Below are positions 49,175 through 59,119 of a stretch of 64,000 bases of DNA, piece by piece. Position 1 is the first letter of the stretch, and each line of letters starts with the position of its first letter. Location of the stretch: contig NZ_MUIO01000074.1 of the NCBI RefSeq assembly GCF_002087235.1, forward strand, positions 1 through 64,000. Reading direction: 5' to 3'. The notes under the pieces are model-generated. The model was not told where the DNA came from, did not search any database, and saw only the letters and a list, made by a program, of their open reading frames with translations. A program made the translations under genes and the position numbers. This stretch comes from Pseudomonas floridensis. Lineage in GTDB: Bacteria; Pseudomonadota; Gammaproteobacteria; Pseudomonadales; Pseudomonadaceae.

Positions 49175-51490
49175 TCAGTCTGTCCAGCGCGAACGTTGAG
49201 TGCGCACAGGACTGCGCGTAGCCAGTGCGTGTTCGCCACCAGGCAAGTCGTCGAACAGGTCAAGGGATCGGGGTATGTCGGTTTGCATCGGTCTGGCGTC
49301 CAGCATCAGTGACGCTGGCCACAGACTGGCGGGCTCACGTTCGTTCATCTGCTTCACCAGCGGCAGTATCCGGTCCAGTGGCTCAGGCTTGCTGAACAGA
49401 TAACCCTGTACGTAATCACTGCCAAACTGACTCAGAAACTCCAGCTGCGCAGGGGTTTCGACGCCTTCTGTCACCACTTTGAGGTGCAGGGTGTGCGCCA
49501 TCACGATGATCGCCTGAACGATCTCCATGTCTTGCGGCGACTTGGGGATGTCGATGATAAAGGAGCGGTCGATTTTCAGTGTATCCAGCGGCAGGCGTTT
49601 CAGATAAGCCAGTGACGAGTAGCCGGTTCCGAAGTCATCGATTGACAGCGAGACGCCCAGGCTGCGAATGTGCTTGAGCATCAGAATGGTGTTGCTGATG
49701 TTGCCCATCAGGGCGTTCTCGGTCACTTCCAGCTCCAGGCGGCCGGGCGCCACGTCTGCCTCGCTCAAGGCTTGTTCGACTTCCTCGACCAGTTCGTCGC
49801 GGCTCAGGTTCAGCGCAGAGCAATTCACCGTGATGATCAGCTTGTCCAGGCCGTCGAGGCGCAATGTCCCCAGATCCCGGCACGCGCGGCGCAACACCCA
49901 GTTGTCCAGCTCGGCAATCAGACCGTTGGCTTCAGCGATGCTGATGAACCGGTCGGGCACCAGAAGCCCGTGTTGCGGATGGTTCCAGCGCACCAGTGCC
50001 TCCAGTTTGGCGACATGCCCTGTGCGCAGATCGACGATTGGCTGGTAGTACACCTCCAGGCCGGTTTCCTCACGCAAGGCATTACGCAGTTCTTCTTCCA
50101 GATGCAGTTCCAGACTGGCTTTGGTCTTGAGCGCCGGGCTGAAGAAATTGACCCGGTTTCGGCCATTGCCCTTGGATTGATACAGCGCGAGGTCAGCGTG
50201 CTTGAGCAATTCGTCGCAGGTCGAGCCGTCACGCGGAAACACTGCGATGCCGATGCTGGTGGTCATGACCATGCGCCGTCCGGCCAGCGCGATGGTTTCC
50301 TTCATTTTGTGCATGACCCGGTGCGCCAGATGTCGGGCTTCTTCGTAATTGGGGATGCTCAGCAGGATGCAGAACTCGTCACCACCGAAGCGTGCGACCA
50401 CATCCTGCACCCGGGTCGCGCTGCGAATGCGCTCGGCAATCACCTTGAGCAACTCGTCGCCTGCGTCGTGGCCCAGGCTGTCGTTGATCCGCTTGAAGTG
50501 ATCGATGTCGAGAAACATCACCGCGAGCATGCCGTTGCCGATGGTGTGTTCGAGCAGCTTTTCGGCAAATATCTGATTGAAGCCGCGACGGTTGATCAGG
50601 TTGGTCAGCGGGTCGTAATGCGCCACTTGCTGGAGCGATACCCGTGCCTGATCGAGTTGGCTGAGCAAGGCATTGACCCGTTGCAAGTCGTGCTCCTTAC
50701 CTTGCAGTTTCTTGTCGGCCATCGCCGCGCTGATGCTGCCTGCAATGATCAGCAGGGTAATGGCCGCAATGGTCAGCCCCAGTTGCTGGCTGTTGGCCGT
50801 GCTGGCTATGTGCAGCTGTGCGCCTTCATGGATGACCAGCTGCAGGGCACGCATGCCCATCAGGTGCATGGTCAGCAGCCCCGCGCCCAGAAACAGGCTT
50901 ACGCCGTAGCGGAACATCTGATGGAACATACCGCTGTAATTACGCAAGTGCCGGGACAGCGTCAGCAAGGCCAGGCTGGCCAGGACGGCGACTAGGATCG
51001 ACAGCGCGAAGGTCCGGGGTTCGTAATACTGCACTGCATCGGAGCGCATGGCGGCCATGCCCATGTAATGCATGGCGCTGATGCCGATGCCCATGACCAC
51101 GGCGCTGGTCAGGCAGCGTTTGAGCGTGAGTGTTTTGATGGTCAGGGCACGCATCGCGACGATTGCGGTCGCCAGTACGATCAACAGCGACCCCAGAGTG
51201 ATGCCCAGGTCGTAAGTAATAGTGAGCGGTGCCTGGAACGCGAGCATGCTGATGAAGTGCATCGCCCACACGCCGCCGGCCAGGCACAACGCCCCCAGCC
51301 CTTTCCAGATACGCCGGCTTTTTACCGCATCGACCTGAATGACCCGGTCGGCAATGTCCAGCGTGGCAAAGCACGCCGCGCAGGCAACGCCGTAGGCCAG
51401 CGCTACCAGAAACAAATTGTGACTGCAGTTGATCAACAATTGCCCGTCCGCCGGGACACCGGCGAACATATTCAAACCCAGCCACTCCAT
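49175..51490 (-). CDS. MHYT-GGDEF-EAL c-di-GMP signalling protein
   Basis: 771 residues. An N-terminal MHYT membrane sensor of seven helices (about 1-260) shows repeats WAMHFISML, SAMHYMGMA and LTMHLMGMR, proposed to bind copper and sense O2, CO or NO. A GGDEF domain follows (about 300-470, intact RFGGDEFCIL). The C-terminal EAL domain starts LEALVRWNHPQHGLL and has SIDDFGTGYSSLAYLKRLPLDTLKIDRSFI. Both active-site motifs look intact, so it may make or break c-di-GMP; in related MucR/YkoW-type proteins either activity can dominate. Likely affects biofilm and motility. Confidence 0.93.
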   Translation of the reverse strand: MEWLGLNMFAGVPADGQLLINCSHNLFLVALAYGVACAACFATLDIADRVIQVDAVKSRRIWKGLGALCLAGGVWAMHFISMLAFQAPLTITYDLGITLGSLLIVLATAIVAMRALTIKTLTLKRCLTSAVVMGIGISAMHYMGMAAMRSDAVQYYEPRTFALSILVAVLASLALLTLSRHLRNYSGMFHQMFRYGVSLFLGAGLLTMHLMGMRALQLVIHEGAQLHIASTANSQQLGLTIAAITLLIIAGSISAAMADKKLQGKEHDLQRVNALLSQLDQARVSLQQVAHYDPLTNLINRRGFNQIFAEKLLEHTIGNGMLAVMFLDIDHFKRINDSLGHDAGDELLKVIAERIRSATRVQDVVARFGGDEFCILLSIPNYEEARHLAHRVMHKMKETIALAGRRMVMTTSIGIAVFPRDGSTCDELLKHADLALYQSKGNGRNRVNFFSPALKTKASLELHLEEELRNALREETGLEVYYQPIVDLRTGHVAKLEALVRWNHPQHGLLVPDRFISIAEANGLIAELDNWVLRRACRDLGTLRLDGLDKLIITVNCSALNLSRDELVEEVEQALSEADVAPGRLELEVTENALMGNISNTILMLKHIRSLGVSLSIDDFGTGYSSLAYLKRLPLDTLKIDRSFIIDIPKSPQDMEIVQAIIVMAHTLHLKVVTEGVETPAQLEFLSQFGSDYVQGYLFSKPEPLDRILPLVKQMNEREPASLWPASLMLDARPMQTDIPRSLDLFDDLPGGEHALATRSPVRTQRSRWTD

Positions 51491-51722
51491 AGCGAGCCCT
51501 ATTTATTCACTGCCAGGGCGCCAAGGCTTGAGGCCCGGCGATTCGAGGTGAGTATAGAAGCTGTTGTCAGACTGCCAGTACGCGAACCCACGAATTTGGA
51601 ATCTTCTCAATAACGAATAGTTATAAAAAAACATCAATGACGCTGCGGTTTACGAATGTTTACAGACAGTTGAGCGTTCGCCTTCTAGATTGTCATCACT
51701 AATAAGAAGGGACGGGCGGCTC

Positions 51723-53093
51723 ATGAACACGCTTCGTACGGACACCCCGGTTCAGGCAGCCAATGCCTGGCGTATCCTGTTTTTGCTGTTTCTCGCCAAT
51801 CTGTTCAACTTTTTCGATCGCACCATTCCGGCCATCATCGTCGAGCCCATTCGTATGGAATGGCACCTGAGCGATTTTCAGCTTGGGCTGTTAGGCACTG
51901 CGTTCACGCTGGTATATGCCATCGCCGGACTGCCCTTGGGGCGCATGGCCGATAACGGATCGCGCAAGAAACTGATGGGCTGCGGTCTGGCGGTGTGGAG
52001 CGGGCTGACCGCGGTGAACGGTATGGTCGGCAGCTTCTGGACCTTTCTGCTGGTGCGCATGGGTGTCGGCATTGGTGAGGCCAGCTATGCCCCGGCGGCC
52101 AACTCCCTGATCGGTGACCTGTTTCCAGCCCATCGACGATCCCGTGCCATGGGCATCTTCATGTTGGGCCTGCCGTTGGGTCTGTTGCTGGCGTTCTTTA
52201 CCATAGGTGCGATGGTCAAGGCTTTCGACAGCTGGCGCGCACCGTTTTTCATCGCTGCGGTGCCGGGGCTGGTGCTGGCGGTGTTCATTTTTTTCATCAA
52301 GGAGCCCAAACGCGGCGCGGCGGAAAGCGTGCGCATGTCGGAAGTCAAGATCGACAAGCCGATTCGTCGCGTGCTGTCGATCCCGACCTTTCGCTGGCTG
52401 GTGCTGGGCGGCCTGACCTTCAATTTCGCCACCTATGCCTGCAACTCGTTCATGGTGCCGATGCTGCAGCGCTATTTCCTGCTGCCGTTGCAGGAGGCGG
52501 CCGTGGCCACAGGTGTGATTGTCGGCATGACAGGGCTGATCGGTCTTACGGCGGGCGGCTGGGTCGCTGACAAGCTGCATCAACGCTCGCCCAACGGAAG
52601 GTTGTTGTTCGCCGCTTTCAGCATGCTGGTCGCGACCATTGCCACGGGGTACGCCTTGCATGCGGGGCGTATCGAAATCGGGGTGTTCGTGGCGGTGTTC
52701 AGTGTGGGCTGGCTGTTTGCCTATAACTTCTACACCTGCGTATATACGGCGATTCAGGATGTGGTCGAACCGCGTCTGCGGGCGACGGCAATGGCGCTGT
52801 TCTTTGCCGGGCTGTACTTGTTGGGCGGCGGGCTGGGACCGGTAGTGGTCGGTCTGTTGTCGGATTATTTTGCGCACGCGGCCATGGCGGTTGCCGGTGT
52901 AGAAGTGATGAGCGAGGGCTTCAAGGCCATTGGTCTTCACGACGCCATGTACCTGATTCCCGCAGCATTGCTGATGACCATGGGATTTTTGTTTCTGGCA
53001 TCGCGCTGCTTCAGCAAAGATGCCGAACGCATGCAAGCCAGGATGCTGGCCGAAGAACCTGCGCAAGGTGTGGCGGACCCGGCGACGGTTTAA
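51723..53093 (+). CDS. Major facilitator superfamily transporter (spinster-like)
   Basis: 456 residues from the ATG at 51723 (AAGGGA upstream). Twelve hydrophobic segments. The MFS loop motif is GLPLGRMADNGSRKKLM, and NFFDRTIPAIIVEPIRMEW near the N terminus is typical of the spinster/hexuronate-like group. A charged linker between helices 6 and 7 (KEPKRGAAESVRMSEVKIDKP) is present. Substrate not predictable. Confidence 0.88.
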   Translation: MNTLRTDTPVQAANAWRILFLLFLANLFNFFDRTIPAIIVEPIRMEWHLSDFQLGLLGTAFTLVYAIAGLPLGRMADNGSRKKLMGCGLAVWSGLTAVNGMVGSFWTFLLVRMGVGIGEASYAPAANSLIGDLFPAHRRSRAMGIFMLGLPLGLLLAFFTIGAMVKAFDSWRAPFFIAAVPGLVLAVFIFFIKEPKRGAAESVRMSEVKIDKPIRRVLSIPTFRWLVLGGLTFNFATYACNSFMVPMLQRYFLLPLQEAAVATGVIVGMTGLIGLTAGGWVADKLHQRSPNGRLLFAAFSMLVATIATGYALHAGRIEIGVFVAVFSVGWLFAYNFYTCVYTAIQDVVEPRLRATAMALFFAGLYLLGGGLGPVVVGLLSDYFAHAAMAVAGVEVMSEGFKAIGLHDAMYLIPAALLMTMGFLFLASRCFSKDAERMQARMLAEEPAQGVADPATV

Positions 53094-53216
53094 CGTGGAG
53101 CGTTTCGGGCTGATTCGCGTAAGGCGCGAGGACACGGTCAGAGTTGATGATCGTGCCTCACGCGCCGTTGCGTTGCCTTTCAGGGCGCTCGGCGTCCGGC
53201 GTTGCAGTGACGCCGA

Positions 53217-56063
53217 TCAGCCCGCGACCAGCACCCGGATCGCTTCCAGGCGCAGTGCCGCTTTTTCCAGCATTGCCAGGCCTTGTTCGCGCTGGGTGCG
53301 CAGAGCAACCAGTTCGCTGTCGCGGACCGTCGGGTTGACCGCCTGCAATGCTGTCAGGCGTGCCAGCTCTTCCTCGGTGTCGGCGGCCAGACGACGCTGT
53401 GCCTGTGCCACGCGTTCCGCGTGTTTGGGGGTGATTTTCTGTTCACCGGCGTTGATCCGTGGCGTCAGTACATCGCGTTGTGCCTGGATGAACTTGTTGG
53501 CGCTGGCGCGTGGCACGCTTTCGAGCTGATCGTTCAGGGTGTTGAACGACACGCGGCTCGACAGATCATTGCCGTTGGCATCCAGCAGGCAGCGCAGGGC
53601 GGCTGGCGGCAGGTAACGGCCCAACTGCAGCGAGCGCGGTGCAACCACTTCGCTGACGTAGATCAGTTCCAGCAACACGGTGCCCGGTTTGAGCGCCTTG
53701 TTCTTGATCAATGCCACGGCGGTGTTGCCCATCGAACCCGACAGCACCAGGTCCATGCCGCCCTGAACCATCGGGTGCTCCCAGGTGATGAACTGCATGT
53801 CTTCGCGGGACAGCGCCTGGTTGCGGTCGTAGGTGATGGTCACGCCTTCGTCGTCGCCCAGCGGGAAACTGGCGTCGAGCATTTTCTCGCTTGGCTTGAG
53901 AATCAGGGCGTTTTCCGAATGGTCCTCGCTGTCGATGCCGAACGCATCGAACAGGGTTTCCATGTAGATGGGCAGGCTGAACTGATCGTCCTGCTCCAGA
54001 ATCGCTTCCACCAGCGCTTCGCCTTCGCCCGCGCCGCCGGAATTGAGTTCCAGCAGGCGGTCGCGGCCGGTGTGCAGTTCGCTTTCAAGACGCTCGCGCT
54101 CGGCACGCGCCTCGTCGATCAGGCTTTGCCATTCGTCGTCGTCACCGCTTTCCAGCAGCGGCAGCAGACGAGGGCCGAATTGGTGCTGCAGCGCGTTGCC
54201 GGTCGGGCAAGTGTTGAGGAACGCGTTGAGCGCTTCGTGATACCACTGGAACAGGCGCGCCTGAGGGCTGGTTTCCAGGAACGGCACGTGCAATTCGATG
54301 ACGTGTTTCTGGCCGATACGGTCCAGACGACCGATCCGCTGTTCCAGCAGGTCCGGGTGCGAGGGCAGATCGAACAGCACCAGATGATGAGAGAACTGGA
54401 AGTTGCGGCCTTCGCTGCCGATTTCCGAACAGATCAGCACCTGCGCGCCGAATTCTTCGTCCGCAAAATAGGCCGCGGCACGGTCGCGCTCGAGAATGTT
54501 CATGCCTTCATGGAAGACCGTGGCCGGAATGCCGGAGCGCACACGCAGCGCGTCTTCCAGATCCATCGCGGTTTCAGCGTGGGCGCAGATCACAAGCACC
54601 TTGACGCGCTTGAGCATCTTTAGGGTATCGATCAGCCAGTCGACGCGCGGGTCGAAGCGCCACCAGCGCTCTTCCTCGCTGACGTCCGAGTGCGCCTGGA
54701 AGCTGACTTCCGGGTACAGATCGGGGTGATCGCCGAGCGGCAGCTCGAGGTATTCGGCCGGGCAGGGCAGCGGGTATTGATGCAGTTTGCGCTCCGGGAA
54801 ACCCTGCACTGCAGCGCGGGTGTTGCGAAACAGCACGCGGCCAGTGCCGTGACGGTCCAGCAGCTCGCGAATCAGACGCGCCTTGGCTTCGTCGTCGCCG
54901 GTGTTGACGGCCGCCAGCAAGGTGTCGCCTTCAGCCCCCAGGAAACCATGAATGGTTTTCTGCGCTTCTGCGGAGAGCACGCCTTTGTCGAGCAGCTCCT
55001 GCACCGCCTGGGCGACCGGGCGATAGTTGTCGCTCTCGGCGCGGAAGGCGTTCAGGTCGTGGAAACGGTTCGGGTCCAGCAGGCGCAGACGAGCGAAGTG
55101 GCTGTCCTGACCCAACTGTTCAGGCGTTGCGGTGAGTAGCAGTACGCCCGGGATGACTTCGGCCAGTTGCTCGACCAATGAGTATTCGCGGCTTGCCTTG
55201 TCTTCGTGCCAGACCAGGTGATGCGCTTCGTCGACCACCATCAGATCCCAGCCCGCGGCGAACAGTGCATCCTGCGCCTTTTCGTCGGAAACCAGCCATT
55301 CCAGCGCCACCAGCGCCAGTTGGGTGTCTTCGAACGGATTGCCCGCATCGCTTTCCATGAAGCGTTCGGCATCGAACAGCGCTACTTGAAGGTTGAAGCG
55401 GCGGCGCATCTCGACCAGCCACTGGTGCTGAAGGTTCTCAGGCACCAGGATCAGTACGCGGTTCGCGCGCCCCGACAGCAACTGGCGATGGATGACCAGA
55501 CCGGCTTCGATGGTCTTGCCCAGTCCCACTTCGTCTGCCAGCAGAACCCGCGGCGCAATACGGTCCGCGACTTCGCGGGCGATGTGCAACTGGTGGGCGA
55601 TGGGTTGTGCACGTACGCCACCCAGCCCCCAAAGCGAGGACTGCAACTGGCGGCTGGTGTGTTCCAGCGTGTTGTACCGCAGCGAGAACCAGGACAACTG
55701 GTCGATTTGCCCGGCAAACAGACGGTCGGTCGCCAGGCGGAACTGAATGAAGTTCGACAGCTGGGTTTCCGGCAGCGTGACCACTTCGTTCCTGGCATTC
55801 AGGCCGTGATAGACCAGCAATCCGTCGACGTCGTCCACTTCGCGAACGGTCATTTTCCAGTTTTCGAAGTGAGTGATCACATCGCCTGGAGAGAAGCGTA
55901 CGCGGGTCAGCGGTGCATTACGCAGTGAGTATTGGCGTGTTTCGCCAGTGGCCGGGTAGAGCACGGTCAATAAGCGGCCGTCCTGTGCCAGAACGGTGCC
56001 CAAACCCAGCTCGGCTTCGCTGTCGCTAATCCAGCGTTGCCCCGGTTGATACTGCTGCGCCAT
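53217..56063 (-). CDS. rapA: RNA polymerase-associated ATPase RapA (HepA)
   Basis: 948 residues, normal length. N-terminal Tudor-like domains (PGQRWISDSEAELGLGTVL) precede a Swi2/Snf2 ATPase with Walker A ADEVGLGKT (about 176-184), DEAH box VVDEAHHL and motif VI region QRIGRLDRIGQKH. The C-terminal spacer and Spacer/Rpo-binding domains follow. RapA recycles RNA polymerase from stalled post-termination complexes. GGGAGA precedes the ATG. Confidence 0.95.
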   Translation of the reverse strand: MAQQYQPGQRWISDSEAELGLGTVLAQDGRLLTVLYPATGETRQYSLRNAPLTRVRFSPGDVITHFENWKMTVREVDDVDGLLVYHGLNARNEVVTLPETQLSNFIQFRLATDRLFAGQIDQLSWFSLRYNTLEHTSRQLQSSLWGLGGVRAQPIAHQLHIAREVADRIAPRVLLADEVGLGKTIEAGLVIHRQLLSGRANRVLILVPENLQHQWLVEMRRRFNLQVALFDAERFMESDAGNPFEDTQLALVALEWLVSDEKAQDALFAAGWDLMVVDEAHHLVWHEDKASREYSLVEQLAEVIPGVLLLTATPEQLGQDSHFARLRLLDPNRFHDLNAFRAESDNYRPVAQAVQELLDKGVLSAEAQKTIHGFLGAEGDTLLAAVNTGDDEAKARLIRELLDRHGTGRVLFRNTRAAVQGFPERKLHQYPLPCPAEYLELPLGDHPDLYPEVSFQAHSDVSEEERWWRFDPRVDWLIDTLKMLKRVKVLVICAHAETAMDLEDALRVRSGIPATVFHEGMNILERDRAAAYFADEEFGAQVLICSEIGSEGRNFQFSHHLVLFDLPSHPDLLEQRIGRLDRIGQKHVIELHVPFLETSPQARLFQWYHEALNAFLNTCPTGNALQHQFGPRLLPLLESGDDDEWQSLIDEARAERERLESELHTGRDRLLELNSGGAGEGEALVEAILEQDDQFSLPIYMETLFDAFGIDSEDHSENALILKPSEKMLDASFPLGDDEGVTITYDRNQALSREDMQFITWEHPMVQGGMDLVLSGSMGNTAVALIKNKALKPGTVLLELIYVSEVVAPRSLQLGRYLPPAALRCLLDANGNDLSSRVSFNTLNDQLESVPRASANKFIQAQRDVLTPRINAGEQKITPKHAERVAQAQRRLAADTEEELARLTALQAVNPTVRDSELVALRTQREQGLAMLEKAALRLEAIRVLVAG

Positions 56064-56297
56064 GCTGCCTGTCTCCCGACTTGAAAAAGCCGACTATGTT
56101 AACGGAACGCGCCGTGAAGACCAAAGGTGACGTTGGAAAAACCTTGGGATTCTCTGCGAACCGACAAAACCCGCCTTTCATGGCACTAATTTCATTAAAC
56201 ATAGTGAAAAAAGGCCGTATAAATTATTACAGCCTATTACATGGCTGTTCAAGTTGCGTCGCAGACGGCCGAAAGCCCGGTAAGAGGAGACCAAACC

Positions 56298-56648
56298 ATG
56301 CTGCAACCTATGCTTCCGTTAAGTGTGGTACCGGTGACATCACAGCTGGACCCGGCCAAGCGTATGCCGGAAATTCCGCCTGTCGCCCCTGTACAGCAGA
56401 GCTCCAACGAGACGTCCATCGACCTGCGCAACGAAGACACCGAGCGCAGTGCGCTGTTGTTGCGCGAAGAACAGCAACGTCAGCAGCAACAGCATCAACA
56501 GGCCCATGGCGGTGAAGAAGAAGCCGCCGGGGAATATCAGGGTCTGGTCATTCCGGGTGATTCGCTCAACGCCGACAACACGGTGCCGGTTGTGCCGTTG
56601 ATCGATGATGAGCCACGCCAGGGGCTGTGGGTCGATATTCAGATCTGA
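56298..56648 (+). CDS. Hypothetical Gln-rich protein
   Basis: 116 residues from the ATG at 56298, with AGGAG eight bases upstream. It is Pro-rich at the N terminus (EIPPVAPVQQSS), with a Glu/Gln/His stretch in the middle (REEQQRQQQQHQQAHGGEEE) and an acidic end (LIDDEPRQGLWVDIQI). No signal peptide or membrane segment. It reads like a Pseudomonas-specific protein; function unknown. The Gln tract could form a coiled coil. Confidence 0.7.
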   Translation: MLQPMLPLSVVPVTSQLDPAKRMPEIPPVAPVQQSSNETSIDLRNEDTERSALLLREEQQRQQQQHQQAHGGEEEAAGEYQGLVIPGDSLNADNTVPVVPLIDDEPRQGLWVDIQI

Positions 56649-56785
56649 GGTCGAGCGTCCCGTCAGAGGACGCCACCGATGCCAGCCTTCGAGCGTTTCA
56701 CACCTGCCTCACCCTCGCGACTGGTCATGGCCGATGCTATTGAGCATTATTGGCACTGATTCCGAGTGTCCGAGAGCTGCACGCC

Positions 56786-56944
56786 ATGAGCGACGATGAC
56801 AAATTGATCGACCTGGGCGCCGAGCGCGCCAGACGTATCCACGATCTGAACGACAAGCGCCTGAACGAAGTGCGCAATGCCTTCGAGCAGGCAATGCCGC
56901 TGAGCGGCAAGAAAAAACCGAAGAAAAAGCCGAAAAAACGTTGA
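56786..56944 (+). CDS. Small basic hypothetical protein
   Basis: 52 residues from the ATG at 56786; an in-frame ATG 12 codons upstream is less likely. The first half is acidic and helical (DDDKLIDLGAERARRIHDL), and the end is a Lys run (GKKKPKKKPKKR). Such Lys-rich tails suggest nucleic-acid contact. The ribosome site is weak (GAGAGCTG). Short but with plausible codon use; probably a real conserved Pseudomonas gene. Confidence 0.55.
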   Translation: MSDDDKLIDLGAERARRIHDLNDKRLNEVRNAFEQAMPLSGKKKPKKKPKKR

Positions 56945-57049
56945 TCCCTACTGGTATCACCTGCTCGTCGACCCGATCCGGCCGTCTCCTGCGTTAGCTG
57001 GCGGCGGGATGACTGATCTGGGTCAATGTCCTTCAGCGCAAGTGCGGTT

Positions 57050-57212
57050 AGCCTGATTCCATCTTCACAGACGTGAAGACGGCGTGGGGCCGGTGCCTTC
57101 ATTGTCCTGTTCGAACTGCACGGCGGTAAGGGCCTGCGTCGCAATGGATGCGGCAGGTCTTCCGCGCATGAGCACGCAAGGCACTTGGGGCGACTTCGGT
57201 CGCCCTTTTTTT
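57050..57212 (+). ncRNA. Candidate small RNA ending in a UUCG-loop terminator
   Basis: A hairpin at 57062-57079 near the left end and a textbook Rho-independent terminator at the right end (57188-57212) frame about 150 unexplained bases. The left boundary is arbitrary and I could not identify a promoter. The alternative is that the terminator simply ends read-through from the 52-aa gene. Confidence 0.25.
57188..57212 (+). terminator. Rho-independent terminator
   Basis: GGGCGAC (57188-57194), tetraloop TTCG, GTCGCCC (57199-57205), then seven T. Plus strand. It protects hopAK1, which is convergent, from upstream transcription. Confidence 0.93.
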
Positions 57213-57262
57213 GTTTCAGTGCCTGCCTGAAAGTCAGGCGCAAAACGATAGGGGCTTATGGA

Positions 57263-58933
57263 TCAAGGATGGGCGCCGGCATTGGCCAGGACGTAGGCCC
57301 TGGCCGCTTCCGCTGTCATCACGTCACGCTGGTAGGGCGGCGTCCAGACCGTCACTGGTGATTTCTGCGTGAAGCTGACGTTACTGCCGATGTCTTTGAA
57401 ATGGGCATCGCCATAATCGTCAAGCACACCCTGATTGCTCGATTTGTTGTTAACGTCCACGCCTTTCTCGAAATAGTTCGATTGCGACAGAATCGTCGCG
57501 TCGCCTGTGGCCGTAAAGCCCAGATGGAAGTTGTCGATCCGGTTGTTGTAAACGTCAAAGTCGCCGTGACGCATCAGGCCCGGCGCTCGAACGTCCAGAT
57601 TGTTGAATGAATTATTGGCGATGGTCATGCGCGGGTAGCCTTTGTATTCAGCCTTGGCCGCTGCCGAATCATCCGGCTGGCCGAGAATCACGCCATATTC
57701 GTTGTTCTGGAATTTCGAGTTGGTCAGGGTGACATTGTCGGCCTTCCCGCCAACGTAAAGCAGTTTGTCCAGGCCCTTGGGTTTCTGATCCTTGGTGCCG
57801 GTAAAGGTGTCGTGATCAATCCAGTAACGGCCCCCGTTGCTGATGAACATCTGCATGTCACCGTTTTCGCGATAACGGGCATCGTGGGAAAAATTCAGGT
57901 TCTGGAAAATATCGTTGCCGGCCGTCTCGCCGCTGGCCAGGTAGATGTTGTGCAACTCATTGCCTTTGTCCGTGCCTAGCAGCGTCTTGTTGGCACCGAA
58001 CTTCACCGTCACTTTGCTATCGGCCGACAGGTCGGCACCCAGACGTACGGTCCGGGTCTTGTCGTCGGCCATGCTTTTCTGCAGTTCCTCCACGGTGTTC
58101 ACGGTGACGACTTCACCGCCGTTGCCGCCGGTGGTCTTGGCCTCCTTCGCGAAGCCCACTATGCCGGACATGTCGGCACCCGTGCCGTTGCCGGCGGGCT
58201 GGTGGGCGACAGGCGTGGGTTTCGGCTGTGGCGTGATGTTGGCGTGTTCGTTAGCAGGTGGCGTGACTTTGGACAACTCCGGCTCTTTTATCACCGGTGC
58301 TTTCACTGGATCGTGACTTACAGGTGTCTTGTAAGGTTCGGCGTCTGTCTGTTCAGTCTTCCGGGGCTGGCTGACTGGCTTGCCGGGAGGCGCCTCAATG
58401 GTGTTTTTCGGCATGGCCTGCGGCTGATCGGCAGGCTGTGCGTTGCGGACCTCGAAGGGTTTTTCCGCTTGGGAACCGGGAGTGACCGGAGCGCTCGAAG
58501 GCGATGTGGACGAAAGCATTGCTGGCTTGAACGATGGGTTGTCGGTGCCCGTCGGGTTTTCGGCTTGAGGGTTTGACGCTTCCATGGGGCGCTGCCGTTG
58601 ATTGCCCAGCAAGCGCGTGAACAGCTCTTTTATTTCGCTCAGAATGCTGCGAATCGCCTCCACCAGCTTATTGAGCGTCAGGGCACCACCCGCGCCTTGA
58701 GGGCTGGAAGAAAGCGGGTTGGCGTGAAACGGCCGAGCCCCGGCGCGCAGATCAGCGATCGATGACTGTGGTCCGCTCACACGTTGCGGCGGGCCGAAGT
58801 CGATCTGCGTACTGGAGTGATTGTACGTGGGCCGCAATTGCAACTGAGAAAGGGCATTGTCCTGCTCGGGTTTTGCGCTCGTGACAGTCGGTATGTCCGG
58901 TACGGAGTTGAAACTTCTGTTGATGCTGGCCAT
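57263..58933 (-). CDS. hopAK1: Type III helper protein HopAK1 (harpin-like, pectate lyase domain)
   Basis: 556 residues from the ATG at 58933, just after GGGGAA and 62 bases from the hrp box. Residues 1-255 are low-complexity, Pro/Ser/Gln-rich and lack cysteines, as in harpin-type secreted proteins (FNSVPDIPTVTSAKP, QPKPTPVAHQPAG). From about residue 256 there is a pectate-lyase C-like beta-helix (MSGIVGFAKEAKTTGGNGG, FISNGGRYWIDHDTFTG, VRAPGLMRHGDFDVYNNRIDNF). The layout is that of HrpW and HopAK1, which help effector delivery through the plant cell wall via the type III system. The gene symbol also rests on its neighbours phaJ-fadD2-fadD1. Confidence 0.9.
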   Translation of the reverse strand: MASINRSFNSVPDIPTVTSAKPEQDNALSQLQLRPTYNHSSTQIDFGPPQRVSGPQSSIADLRAGARPFHANPLSSSPQGAGGALTLNKLVEAIRSILSEIKELFTRLLGNQRQRPMEASNPQAENPTGTDNPSFKPAMLSSTSPSSAPVTPGSQAEKPFEVRNAQPADQPQAMPKNTIEAPPGKPVSQPRKTEQTDAEPYKTPVSHDPVKAPVIKEPELSKVTPPANEHANITPQPKPTPVAHQPAGNGTGADMSGIVGFAKEAKTTGGNGGEVVTVNTVEELQKSMADDKTRTVRLGADLSADSKVTVKFGANKTLLGTDKGNELHNIYLASGETAGNDIFQNLNFSHDARYRENGDMQMFISNGGRYWIDHDTFTGTKDQKPKGLDKLLYVGGKADNVTLTNSKFQNNEYGVILGQPDDSAAAKAEYKGYPRMTIANNSFNNLDVRAPGLMRHGDFDVYNNRIDNFHLGFTATGDATILSQSNYFEKGVDVNNKSSNQGVLDDYGDAHFKDIGSNVSFTQKSPVTVWTPPYQRDVMTAEAARAYVLANAGAHP

Positions 58934-58995
58934 GGTGCGTTCCCCGCCTGCGGGAGTAGGCAATAGGTGATCCCGGATAAGTGCTGTCTGCACCC

Positions 58996-59024
58996 TGAGT
59001 GGGAGCTTGCACAAAAAGAGTTCC
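58996..59024 (-). promoter_or_regulatory. HrpL-dependent promoter (hrp box) of hopAK1
   Basis: On the minus strand: GGAACT, 16 bases, then CCACTCA. The consensus is GGAACC-N15/16-CCACNNA, so only the last base of the first half differs. Distance to the ATG is 62 bases. It predicts expression by the HrpL sigma factor during plant infection. Confidence 0.85.
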
Positions 59025-59119
59025 GCAATACCCGCCATGAACGTTGCCAGGCCAGCGAGCCTTGATGAATCAGTTGCCTGTCAGCTTCCCGCCCCACGCA
59101 TTGTCAGAGCAGCAGGTCG

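Larger units (their letters stand above)
56945..57262. other. Intergenic region between small basic gene and hopAK1
   Basis: 318 bases without a protein gene. It contains a 7-bp hairpin TCTTCAC-AGAC-GTGAAGA (57062-57079) and a strong plus-strand terminator (57188-57212). Because the terminator lies about 245 bases after the last plus-strand stop, a non-coding transcript in between is possible. Confidence 0.5.
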
